Positions 18,346 to 25,784 of a stretch of DNA of 31,653 nt are shown piece after piece. The notes under the pieces are model-generated. The model was given only the letters and a program-made list of their open reading frames with translations, was not told the DNA's origin and ran no database searches. The DNA is from Selenomonas sp. Its GTDB lineage: Bacteria > Bacillota_C > Negativicutes > Selenomonadales > Selenomonadaceae. The DNA lies in the NCBI RefSeq assembly GCF_024693525.1, contig NZ_JAILKR010000004.1, forward strand, positions 1 through 31,653, read 5' to 3'. The stretch's first letter is position 1. Every line of letters begins with the position of its first letter. The translations under genes were made by a program, and so were the position numbers.

Positions 18346-19440
18346 GTGAAACCACCACTAATCCTTGACCATACCGATATCATCGGCGAAATCCTCTCGC
18401 CATTGCTCACCTGGTATAAGAGCCAAGAAAAAACACGCCAGCTCCCCTGGCGGGAAGAGCCCACACCTTACCACACCTGGATTTCCGAAATCATGCTGCA
18501 GCAAACCCGAGCTATCGCGGTCATTCCCTATTACCACCGTTTTCTGGAGGAATTTCCGACGATTAACGCGTTAGCCAATGCGGATGATGAAGTCCTGATG
18601 AAACTCTGGCAGGGACTCGGTTACTATTCGCGGGCACGAAATCTAAAAAAAGCTGCCCAAGTCATCGTGCAGGAACACCAGGGACAGCTTCCCCAAGACC
18701 AAAAGCAACTGCTAGCCCTCCCAGGCATTGGACGCTACACCGCTAATGCCATTGCATCCATCGCCTTTGGGATGCCACTTCCTGCCGTTGACGGCAACGT
18801 ACTCCGCGTCATCGCGCGTGTCATCACTTGTCGTGAAGATATCCTGGCCGCACGTACGCGGACAGCCTTCGAACAACTGCTGGCTCCCCATTATCCAACC
18901 GGACGTGCGGCCGGTGCACTGAATCAGGCCTTCATGGACCTCGGCGCTACCATCTGCCTCCCCCATGGAGCTCCTCATTGTGCCCGCTGTCCCCTAGCCC
19001 AGCTCTGCCTAGCAAAGGAAACCGGCACGCAGCAGGATTTCCCGCAAAAAGCTGCAACTAAGGCCAAAAAACGCGAAGCTCATACCATATTACTGCTAAA
19101 ACTTGGCAACCGCATCGCCCTGCACAAGCGCCCTAACCAAGGACTCCTCGCAGGACTATGGGAATTTCCGAATTTGACGGGTCAAGTTGACCAGTCAAAA
19201 GTCAACGAATATCTAAACCAACATCATCTGACCGCAACGCGAATGGAAGAACTTCCTCCCGCTAAGCATGTCTTTTCTCATGTCACCTGGCAGCTTACCG
19301 GCTGGAAAATCCAACTGGCCGCTTCCGCACTTCTTGTAACGGAAACAAAGGACGCCTTTACCTGGGCAACACCAGAAGAAATTGCCAGCCAATTCAGTAT
19401 CCCCACAGCCTTTGCCCACTACATTTCCTATATAAAATAA
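18346..19440 (+). CDS. mutY: A/G-specific adenine DNA glycosylase
   Basis: MutY removes adenine mispaired with 8-oxoguanine. The 364-aa protein has the catalytic Glu in WISEIMLQQT, the helix-hairpin-helix LLALPGIGRYTANA, and the catalytic Asp in AVDGNVLRV. Iron-sulfur cysteines are spaced CX7CX2CX5C (CLPHGAPHCARCPLAQLC). The usual first spacing is X6, so this protein has one extra residue. The C-terminal NUDIX-like 8-oxoguanine domain contains LHKRPNQGLLAGLWEFPN and the FSH loop in HVFSHVTW. The start is a GTG at 18346 with AAGGAAAGG upstream. It stands alone with its own promoter. Confidence 0.95.
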   Translation: MKPPLILDHTDIIGEILSPLLTWYKSQEKTRQLPWREEPTPYHTWISEIMLQQTRAIAVIPYYHRFLEEFPTINALANADDEVLMKLWQGLGYYSRARNLKKAAQVIVQEHQGQLPQDQKQLLALPGIGRYTANAIASIAFGMPLPAVDGNVLRVIARVITCREDILAARTRTAFEQLLAPHYPTGRAAGALNQAFMDLGATICLPHGAPHCARCPLAQLCLAKETGTQQDFPQKAATKAKKREAHTILLLKLGNRIALHKRPNQGLLAGLWEFPNLTGQVDQSKVNEYLNQHHLTATRMEELPPAKHVFSHVTWQLTGWKIQLAASALLVTETKDAFTWATPEEIASQFSIPTAFAHYISYIK

Positions 19441-19455
19441 CGGATTTTGCAGGAG

Positions 19456-19494
19456 AATTCTTTTACGTGGCGAAAGATAAACGATAAAAGAATT
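19456..19494. repeat. inverted repeat upstream of the FIST chemoreceptor
   Basis: Arms AATTCTTTTA and TAAAAGAATT form a perfect 10-base repeat with a 19-base centre. It lies between mutY and the receptor start and may be an operator or a weak terminator for mutY; there is no T run after it. Confidence 0.45.
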
Positions 19495-19563
19495 ACTCTA
19501 AGGATATTTCAACGTAGGTGTAAACGATGCATTTTACGAGCAAGTACAGAGAGGTGTTTAGAA

Positions 19564-21627
19564 ATGATGAAAATTTTTTCTTCGGGTATGAAGAAGGCGG
19601 AAGCTGCCAGCCCGGCAGCTTCCCGTGTAACGCCCACAGCACCTGTTGTCTCCACGCAGCAGGACATCAAGGTTGCCTACTTGGGCATGAATGAACTCAC
19701 TGCGGTTCGTCTCAAGGATCTAGCCGATGTTGCCGAAGGCTGTGCCCTTATCATGGGATTTGTTTCCCCTGACCTCAATCTTTCCGATGTGGCTCAGGCG
19801 ATCAAACGCGAAGTTCCCACCACGACCAAGGTCATCTTGATGACAACGTCCGGCGAACTTTGCCGCCCCCAGGGGAGCTCCTCCCTGTACTGCACAGCTC
19901 CTGACGGCCGTGCCAAAGTCCTATTACAGTCTTTCTCGAACCGCATGATTGAAACGGCTCATATCATGAGCATCCCCCTGCCCAGCGAAGACCTTCGCCG
20001 GGGGGAAGTCACTCTGACTGTCAACGAACGCGTTGCTGCCCTCCGCCGCGAAATCGAAAAATTGCCAGTTCCTTTCCGCCTAAGTGTGGCACATACCTTT
20101 GCCATGATTTATATCGATGGCGCTTCAGCCTGTGAAACTTTCGTCCTGCAAGCGCTGTTCGAGTCGGGCAAATATCCGATTCCGTTCATTGGCGGCAGTT
20201 CAGCCGGTGATATGACCTTTACTCATACTTACATCTACGATAACAAACAATGTCTGGAAAATCATGCCGTCATCACGCTCGTCCGCCTCAAGAAGCCTTA
20301 CCGTTACGGTATCTTCAAATCCCAGGCGGTCGAGCGCACTGGCGATGTATTCACCGTTGGCAGTGCCAATACCGCCCTTCGCTACGTGGAAACCATCGAA
20401 GGACCAACCGGCGAACCGATTTCCTTTATCGAGGCACTCAAAGACCACTTTAAGGTCAGCAGCACCGCTGACCTCCAGACAAAACTGCAGGGATATACCT
20501 TCGCCACCGATATTAATGGCGATGATTTTGTCCGTACGATTTCCGGTATCGATGATGTCAACGATCGCATCAGTTTCTTCTGTGACGTAGTTACCGGCGA
20601 GAAACTTTACCTGCTCAAACGTCAGTCCCTCGAAACAACACTTAGCCGCGATATTCGCAGTTACACCAATGGCAAGCCGAAAGCACTCGGCGCAATCCTC
20701 AACGACTGTATCCTGCGTCGTCTCGGCTATCCAGAAGAAATCAAGCATATGGATTTCTTTAGCGACGTACCTGTCGCTGGTTTCTCAAGCTTTGGTGAAA
20801 TCATGGGACTTCATGTCAACGAAACCCTGACAGCCATCTGCTTCTATCACGTCCCCGAAGGACAGCCTTTCTCCGATAGCTACGTCGACAATTTTGCCCG
20901 CAGCTATGCCAACTGCAATTCCTTCTTCTTTAAACGCGTCATCGACCGACAGAAACATACCGAGGTACTCAAAGACAACCTCATCAATATGTTCAAGGAT
21001 TACCAGTCAAAGATGCCGGGCATCGTTCAAACTATCATGCGCATGTCGGGGGATGTTGACCTCATTCAAGAAGCCATCCAACAGCTTTCCAAAGGCATTG
21101 ACGAGCAGAATGGCCTCTTCAATCAGCTTACCGACCGCAACCGCGAAATTACACCAAAACTCGACATGCTCTCCCAAAGCACGCAGAAAATCGACGATGT
21201 CATGAAGATGATCAACGAGATTGCCGCCCAAACCAACCTGCTCGCCCTCAACGCCGCCATCGAGGCTGCACGCGCTGGCGAAGCCGGCCGCGGATTCTCC
21301 GTCGTCGCCCAAGAGGTTCGCAAGCTCTCCGAAAACACCCAGACGAGCCTGCACACCTCTGATGAGGCCATCAAAGTCCTGTTGCACGATGTCGCAGAAA
21401 TTGACAACATCCTTTCCGCCAACAAAGACTTCGAAGATAAGATCAATGAATTTGACAAACACTTCGCAGCGGAAATGAAAAATCTCCACAAGAGCCTCAA
21501 CGAAGGCGTCGCTCATATCCAAAAATCCACGCAGTCGATTCAAGCCCTTGAGGCCATCAACAAACGTACAGCGGCAGAAATGGAAAAACTCACGACGATT
21601 ATCCACAACATCGAAATGGGAATCTAA
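19564..21627 (+). CDS. soluble FIST-domain methyl-accepting chemotaxis protein
   Basis: A chemoreceptor-like signalling protein of 687 residues with no membrane segment. After a linker rich in Ala, Pro and Thr (to about 32), a FIST_N sensor domain includes the family block [17 protein letters not shown] domain follows, ending near [19 protein letters not shown]. The C-terminal part is a coiled coil with the receptor hairpin tip [20 protein letters not shown] followed by [19 protein letters not shown], which contacts CheA and CheW. FIST domains are thought to bind small molecules such as amino acids. I choose the ATG at 19564 because GAGGTG lies seven bases upstream; the frame extends further but without a ribosome site. 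No che genes lie nearby. Confidence 0.93.
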   Translation: MMKIFSSGMKKAEAASPAASRVTPTAPVVSTQQDIKVAYLGMNELTAVRLKDLADVAEGCALIMGFVSPDLNLSDVAQAIKREVPTTTKVILMTTSGELCRPQGSSSLYCTAPDGRAKVLLQSFSNRMIETAHIMSIPLPSEDLRRGEVTLTVNERVAALRREIEKLPVPFRLSVAHTFAMIYIDGASACETFVLQALFESGKYPIPFIGGSSAGDMTFTHTYIYDNKQCLENHAVITLVRLKKPYRYGIFKSQAVERTGDVFTVGSANTALRYVETIEGPTGEPISFIEALKDHFKVSSTADLQTKLQGYTFATDINGDDFVRTISGIDDVNDRISFFCDVVTGEKLYLLKRQSLETTLSRDIRSYTNGKPKALGAILNDCILRRLGYPEEIKHMDFFSDVPVAGFSSFGEIMGLHVNETLTAICFYHVPEGQPFSDSYVDNFARSYANCNSFFFKRVIDRQKHTEVLKDNLINMFKDYQSKMPGIVQTIMRMSGDVDLIQEAIQQLSKGIDEQNGLFNQLTDRNREITPKLDMLSQSTQKIDDVMKMINEIAAQTNLLALNAAIEAARAGEAGRGFSVVAQEVRKLSENTQTSLHTSDEAIKVLLHDVAEIDNILSANKDFEDKINEFDKHFAAEMKNLHKSLNEGVAHIQKSTQSIQALEAINKRTAAEMEKLTTIIHNIEMGI

Positions 21628-21642
21628 CCCCCTTATAGCATA

Positions 21643-21682
21643 AAGAAGGCCCGATGGTGCTAATGCGCCATCGGGCCTTCTT
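21643..21682. terminator. strong bidirectional terminator
   Basis: A stem of about 18 base pairs (AAGAAGGCCCGATGG and its complement, extended by three pairs) with a four-base loop lies between the receptor gene and the converging metal-ATPase operon. Confidence 0.92.
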
Positions 21683-21692
21683 ATCTTTTCGA

Positions 21693-22178
21693 TTAAATGC
21701 GTTCCACAGCCAATTCAGCCAGTTGCTGCTCCAAACGAGCTAGTTTCGGCTTCTGACGAAGCTGTTCGGGATCATAGGTAATGAGCAACGACCCTGTTAG
21801 TGGCGTTATCTCCGCCGTTTTGACACCGGTAAAGGATTGTAGATAATCCTCCAAGGGCTTTTGCCACTGGGGATTGGCTGCTAACATACCGCTGCGCAGA
21901 CGAATCCGTCCAGGGACATAAAACGGCACTTGGAAGCTGGCCGCTATGCGCAGCAGCGGGTCCACTTCCTTCGCCCCTGCTTTATTGCAGCCAGCCAAGC
22001 GGCAGGCATCAGCCTGCATCTTTTTATGATGCTGCCAACCATGCCAAAACGACAAAACTGCCCAGGCAATGCCAAAGCCGACATGTAACCGCTTACCAAC
22101 CAAAAGCGTAGCCAAGGTTCCTACGGAAGCTACAGTCATTGGAATTCCTAGCGGCAATTTCTTAACTCCATACAGCAT
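21693..22178 (-). CDS. HMA-like membrane protein with PGRIRLR motif (last gene of metal ATPase operon)
   Basis: A 161-aa protein with one or two N-terminal membrane helices (about 8-29 and 33-47), a short segment with two cysteines (DACRLAGC), and a C-terminal domain of heavy-metal-associated fold lacking the metal-binding CxxC. That domain begins FYVPGRIRLRSG and ends with the strand GSLLITYDPEQL. The same PGR motif recurs in two other genes of this operon. I choose the ATG at 22178 because AGGGGG lies six bases upstream; an ATG at 22196 overlapping the ATPase stop (TGATG) and a TTG at 22199 are also open. Function is inferred only from context: assembly or metal loading with the ATPase. Confidence 0.8.
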   Translation of the reverse strand: MLYGVKKLPLGIPMTVASVGTLATLLVGKRLHVGFGIAWAVLSFWHGWQHHKKMQADACRLAGCNKAGAKEVDPLLRIAASFQVPFYVPGRIRLRSGMLAANPQWQKPLEDYLQSFTGVKTAEITPLTGSLLITYDPEQLRQKPKLARLEQQLAELAVERI

Positions 22179-22195
22179 AACCATCCCCCTATCCA

Positions 22196-24310
22196 TCAAG
22201 CAGCTCGGCGATTCCGGGCAAAAAAGCCCGTCTTGTTCTGATTGAGTATCCGGCAGCTGTTGAGCACTACGGCCAACGTCGCCGTATTATGAATCACAGC
22301 CGCCCAAAGCGGACTAATTTTCCCTAAAGCTCCCAATAACATCGCCGACGAATTGACCAAAATAGTCGCCATAAAGTTTTGATGAACCAAATCCATCGTA
22401 CGACGGCCCAGCTGCAGCGTCTCAATCAAACGCTCCGGATCTTCCGAATGGATTGTCACAGCCGACGACTCTGCCGCAATATCCGTTTGGCGGCCGCCCA
22501 GCGAGACGCCCACATCAGCAAAAGCCAACGCGGGGGCATCGTTGATGCCATCGCCTACCATCATTACCGTACCACGCTGTTTGAGCTTGTTTACGTAATG
22601 GCTCTTATCCTCTGGCAGAATTTCCGCATGGTAGGAGTCAATATCCATATTGCGGGCAACTTCAGCCGCTACCGCCTTGCTGTCACCTGTCAGCATGACG
22701 ATTTCATCCACACCATGGCGACGCATCTGATTGAGGGTCTTCTTCATCTTCGCCCGGACTGGGTCCTCGATGCCGATGACACCCAAAAGCGCAGTATCTC
22801 GCGCCACATACAAGAGATTCTTGCACTCGATGCCATCCAACAGGGATTCCTCAATGGCAATGCCATTTTCCTGCAGGAATTTCCGACTGCCCACTCGAAT
22901 CGTACCGCCCTTATACCCTTCAAAGTCTGGTACTTCTGCCAGCATGCCCCGCGCCACAATGGTCTTTGAGGACTTATGCTGCGGCGAGGTCCATTCCTGT
23001 TCCTGCACATATTTCTGAATGGCTACCGCCAAAGGATGCACCGAATGCTGTTCGGCAGACGAAGCCAAGAGGATCATTTCCTTCTCTTCTACGCCCTTGG
23101 CAGTTTTCGTAAAGGCAATCTGCGGAATGCCGACAGTAAGCGTACCGGTCTTATCAAGCACCACCGTATCCGTCTCGGCCAGTGCCTCGATATAGTTGCC
23201 CCCCTTAACGAGGATACCACGCTTCGCCGCAGCGCCGATAGCTGCCGACATAGCCGTAGCCGTCGAAAGTTTCAAGCCACAGGAGAAGTCGATAAACAAG
23301 AGGTTCAACACTCGTTGCCAATCACGGGTGGCACCATAGACGATACCTGCCCCAATGAAGGAAATCGGCACCAGGAAGTTGGCCATCTTATCGGCAAAGT
23401 TCTGCACCGGTGCCTTGCGGTTCTGCGCCTCTTCCACCAGATGAACGATATGTGCGAGCGACGTATCCTCGCCCACCTTTTCGACCTTGATGACAAGCTC
23501 ACCAGCTTCCACCACGCTGCCGGCATAAACCGGCGACTCGGCATGTTTCATGGCAGGATTTGACTCACCGGTGATGGATGCCTGATTGACAGCAGCATCA
23601 CCAGAAATCACCCGGCCATCCACCACGATTTTCTCTCCCGTATGCGCCGCAATCGTATCACCGACCTTGACCTGTTCCACGGGAACTTTTTTCTCGGCAT
23701 CGCCCTCCACCAGCCATACATAGCGCTGGTCCAGGGACAGCAATCCGGAAATATGGGTACGCGCCTTTTCGGCGGCATAGCTGGTAAGCATTTCCGCACC
23801 ATTGGAAAGCGCCAACAGCGTCAGACTCGATTCCGGCTTACCGGCCAGCACTGAGGCGATAACGGCCGTAGCCGTCAGCGTATCCGCATTGGGCTGACGA
23901 TCTTTTACGACGCCCTGCACGCCATTCTGGATAAACTTACGAGCAATCCCGAGCACGAGCAAGCTGCGCAATACTTTAGCACCAGCAAACAGTCCCGGCG
24001 ATGTGCGCTTCAAAATTTCCATTCCAGCAAAACCAGCCAGGGAAATCAATGCATCCCGGCGATATTCCTCCAGCCGCTGCGCCGGCGTAATAGCCGCTTC
24101 CTGCAATCGTTTTACCGTGGCAATCATCAATTGCTGAAGCTCGTGCAGCTGATAAGGCGGCATCTGCCGCTTGTACCAGATCTGCACTCTGCGCTCCGTC
24201 ACCGACACCGCCACTACATAGCGGTTGCGACGTATCAAAGCCGCTAGTTTTGCCCGCTCTTCGCGATTTAACGCTGCCTGCAAATAAAAATAACAATTTC
24301 CGTATATCAT
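22196..24310 (-). CDS. P1B-type metal-transporting ATPase with SCG instead of CPx
   Basis: A 704-aa metal-pumping P-type ATPase of the inner membrane or of an internal membrane. All catalytic motifs are present: TGES at 247-250, phosphorylated Asp386 in DKTGTLT, the P1B-specific His425-Pro426 in SVHPLAVA, and VGDGINDAPALAFADVGVSL. The ion-binding helix reads DFSCGLKLST (Ser343, Cys344), so the usual Cys-Pro-x motif is absent. The N-terminal domain (1-70) resembles an HMA fold but lacks CxxC. The ATG at 24310 overlaps the upstream stop by four bases (ATGA); a GTG at 24346 is open but less likely. The non-CPx helix and neighbours with PGR motifs suggest the P1B-6 type seen in ferrosome clusters. 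Iron as the substrate is inference. Confidence 0.9.
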   Translation of the reverse strand: MIYGNCYFYLQAALNREERAKLAALIRRNRYVVAVSVTERRVQIWYKRQMPPYQLHELQQLMIATVKRLQEAAITPAQRLEEYRRDALISLAGFAGMEILKRTSPGLFAGAKVLRSLLVLGIARKFIQNGVQGVVKDRQPNADTLTATAVIASVLAGKPESSLTLLALSNGAEMLTSYAAEKARTHISGLLSLDQRYVWLVEGDAEKKVPVEQVKVGDTIAAHTGEKIVVDGRVISGDAAVNQASITGESNPAMKHAESPVYAGSVVEAGELVIKVEKVGEDTSLAHIVHLVEEAQNRKAPVQNFADKMANFLVPISFIGAGIVYGATRDWQRVLNLLFIDFSCGLKLSTATAMSAAIGAAAKRGILVKGGNYIEALAETDTVVLDKTGTLTVGIPQIAFTKTAKGVEEKEMILLASSAEQHSVHPLAVAIQKYVQEQEWTSPQHKSSKTIVARGMLAEVPDFEGYKGGTIRVGSRKFLQENGIAIEESLLDGIECKNLLYVARDTALLGVIGIEDPVRAKMKKTLNQMRRHGVDEIVMLTGDSKAVAAEVARNMDIDSYHAEILPEDKSHYVNKLKQRGTVMMVGDGINDAPALAFADVGVSLGGRQTDIAAESSAVTIHSEDPERLIETLQLGRRTMDLVHQNFMATILVNSSAMLLGALGKISPLWAAVIHNTATLAVVLNSCRILNQNKTGFFARNRRAA

Positions 24311-24942
24311 ACGGTCCGCCATCCTCTCATCAAAGTAACCGCCCACCAGAGCATCTGGGAACCAGACGGGTACTGACCTGTCAACAGCATCTTGCGTAAG
24401 CCCCGCAATAAGAACAGCATCGACGCCAGCGAACTCATATCAAACCAGCCACAGGTGTGGTCCTTAATCCACTGACTGAATGCGCGCGCCGTGTTGCGAA
24501 TGCTGCGCGTAATGCTTCCTGCATGCGCTTCGCGGGTCATTTCTGAGCTATCGCTCTCCTGCTGGCAACATTTCGAAAAAAGATGATGCTCCAGCCATTT
24601 GGCCAATTTATCCATATAGACCTCATCCTGCGGAGCAAAAGTCAGCAGAATGCTGCCGCTAACGGCATTTACCTGCACGGATTTTACATAGCTGAGTTTT
24701 GCCAGCTTCTCTTCCAGCAATTTGCCCAGTTCTGCCGAAAAAGCAGCCCGATAACGACGACGTCCCGGCAAGGACGAAATCAGCTGCAACCCATCAATGG
24801 GGGCACATTTTACTGTTTTATGAGCTTTAAGACTCACCCTAGCCGGTCCTTTCCGATGCATTTTCGGACCACCACCGGCCACCATTTGGCGGATACTTTT
24901 GCCAATGGCCGCCCCCATCATAAATCCTGATACGTATGACAT
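24307..24942 (-). CDS. HMA-like membrane protein with PGRRRYR motif
   Basis: A 211-aa protein with three parts. The N-terminal segment is rich in Gly and Met (MSYVSGFMMGAAIGKSIRQM). The middle domain of HMA-like fold without CxxC begins LISSLPGRRRYRAAF (motif at 58-65) and continues with YVKSVQVNAVSGSILLTFAP. A linker with Cys-Cys follows, then one or two hydrophobic stretches (SSLASMLFLLRGLRKMLL and SQMLWWAVTLMRG). The ATG at 24942 has GGAGG nine bases upstream and lies three bases after the preceding stop. It overlaps the ATPase start, so the two are coupled. It is likely a partner of the ATPase; the exact role is unknown. Confidence 0.82.
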   Translation of the reverse strand: MSYVSGFMMGAAIGKSIRQMVAGGGPKMHRKGPARVSLKAHKTVKCAPIDGLQLISSLPGRRRYRAAFSAELGKLLEEKLAKLSYVKSVQVNAVSGSILLTFAPQDEVYMDKLAKWLEHHLFSKCCQQESDSSEMTREAHAGSITRSIRNTARAFSQWIKDHTCGWFDMSSLASMLFLLRGLRKMLLTGQYPSGSQMLWWAVTLMRGWRTV

Positions 24943-24945
24943 TCG

Positions 24946-25245
24946 TTATTTCCTCCTCGCGTGCGTCATGATGTATTCCTCCACTTTGCGCAATTCAGCG
25001 TTGCAGCGGAGCTTGTCTGGCGTATAAACAATGAGAATCGAACCCGATACCGTATTCGTCGTTACCGCATCTATCTCGGCAAAGGCCGTCAGCTGGCTCT
25101 TTACCTGTTGCGCTAAAGCTTCATCGCCAATCATTTTGTTTGAATATAACCGTACCCGTCCCGGCAAATACGATGCGATTTCCACGGAACGAATAAATAA
25201 ATCCAGTTTATTCGTTGGGATTTGCATTTTTCCCAGCAAACTCAA
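24946..25245 (-). CDS. small HMA-like protein with PGRVRLY motif
   Basis: A 99-aa soluble-looking protein that is almost only the HMA-like domain. SYLPGRVRLYSNKM (PGRVR at 28-32) is followed by a helix and then the strand VTTNTVSGSILIVYTPDKL, closely parallel to the strand after the motif in the two neighbours. No CxxC is present, so it is not a classical metallochaperone. The start is the TTG at 25245 with GGGAGG about eight bases upstream; a longer frame to a TTG at 25284 would run through that site and into the terminator-like hairpin. It begins a tightly packed run of four genes. Confidence 0.78.
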   Translation of the reverse strand: MSLLGKMQIPTNKLDLFIRSVEIASYLPGRVRLYSNKMIGDEALAQQVKSQLTAFAEIDAVTTNTVSGSILIVYTPDKLRCNAELRKVEEYIMTHARRK

Positions 25246-25272
25246 AACAATTTCCTCCCTAATCATGCAAAA

Positions 25273-25302
25273 AGACTGCCGCAAAAAACAGAGCGGCAGT
25301 CT
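25273..25302 (-). terminator. terminator-like hairpin after the first gene of the metal ATPase operon
   Basis: A 10-base-pair stem AGACTGCCGC / GCGGCAGTCT with a 10-base loop is followed by five T on the minus strand. It lies between the 70-aa gene and the rest of the operon, with no second promoter after it, so the downstream genes probably depend on read-through. Confidence 0.82.
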
Positions 25303-25326
25303 CCTTTCTCGTCCGAAAACGAATTA

Positions 25327-25539
25327 TTATTTGCTAGCTTTTTTTGCTTCCTGAGCTGCAATCAGATCCTCGAGCTCTTCCTTCTGACGCTGAAGTTCAG
25401 CGACCGGAAGTTCTGCAGCCGGTGCAGCCTGCTGCATAGCAGCCATCTGCGCCTCGCGCTCCTGCATAAAACGATAACCGAAGATACCTGCAACAGCACC
25501 TACAGCCAAACCAAGCCAAAAATCAGTTTTCTGGAACAT
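25327..25539 (-). CDS. small glycine-rich membrane protein, 70 aa
   Basis: A 70-aa protein with a single membrane helix (about 6-24) rich in small residues (FWLGLAVGAVAGIFGYRF), resembling a glycine-zipper or YtxH-like anchor. An Ala, Gln and Met-rich stretch follows, then a coiled coil (LQRQKEELEDLIAAQEAKKA). The ATG at 25539 has GAGGAGG about nine bases upstream; an ATG at 25548 lies within the ribosome site. It is the first gene after the Fur-like promoter region and before a terminator-like hairpin, so it is probably the most abundant product of the operon. Glycine-packed helices with coiled-coil tails can shape or tether membranes, but its role here is not known. Confidence 0.75.
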   Translation of the reverse strand: MFQKTDFWLGLAVGAVAGIFGYRFMQEREAQMAAMQQAAPAAELPVAELQRQKEELEDLIAAQEAKKASK

Positions 25540-25631
25540 AAAATCCATCCTCCTCAAAATCAACAATCATAAACAGGCATCACCTGCTTATTTTCGTGTA
25601 TATGGGCATCCTGTTCTCCATTCTGCCGTTG

Positions 25632-25675
25632 GAGAATGAAATTAACAATCTAGAAAAATTATCAATTTCATTCTC
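25632..25675. promoter_or_regulatory. 12-bp inverted repeat with two Fur-box-like arms
   Basis: GAGAATGAAATT (25632-25643) and its exact complement (25664-25675) flank a 20-base centre. Read from each end, 19 bases match the classical GATAATGATAATCATTATC Fur box at 13 positions by eye. The repeat starts two bases after the -10 box of the proximal promoter, so a bound repressor would cover the transcription start. Confidence 0.6.
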
Positions 25676-25676
25676 T

Positions 25677-25705
25677 ATAGTAGCAAAACAACATTTCTTT
25701 GTCAA
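25677..25705 (-). promoter_or_regulatory. proximal promoter (P2) of the metal ATPase operon
   Basis: TTGACA at 25700-25705 and TACTAT at 25677-25682 are 17 bases apart on the minus strand. The start site would fall in the inverted repeat, leaving a leader of about 130 bases before the 70-aa gene. Confidence 0.65.
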
Positions 25706-25726
25706 CGCTGATACCCTTTAATCTTT

Positions 25727-25756
25727 ATTATAGAACCTGAATATAAAAATTGTCAA
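25727..25756 (-). promoter_or_regulatory. distal promoter (P1) of the metal ATPase operon
   Basis: TTGACA at 25751-25756 and a perfect TATAAT at 25727-25732, 18 bases apart on the minus strand, begin about 30 bases after the DUF445 stop. Two strong tandem promoters suggest dual control. Confidence 0.65.
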
Positions 25757-25784
25757 TCTATTCAACATTTTTTAAGACATTTGT

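Noticed and set aside
18346..19440. Endonuclease III instead of MutY
   Set aside because: The C-terminal 8-oxoguanine-recognition domain with the FSH loop and the length of 364 residues identify MutY.
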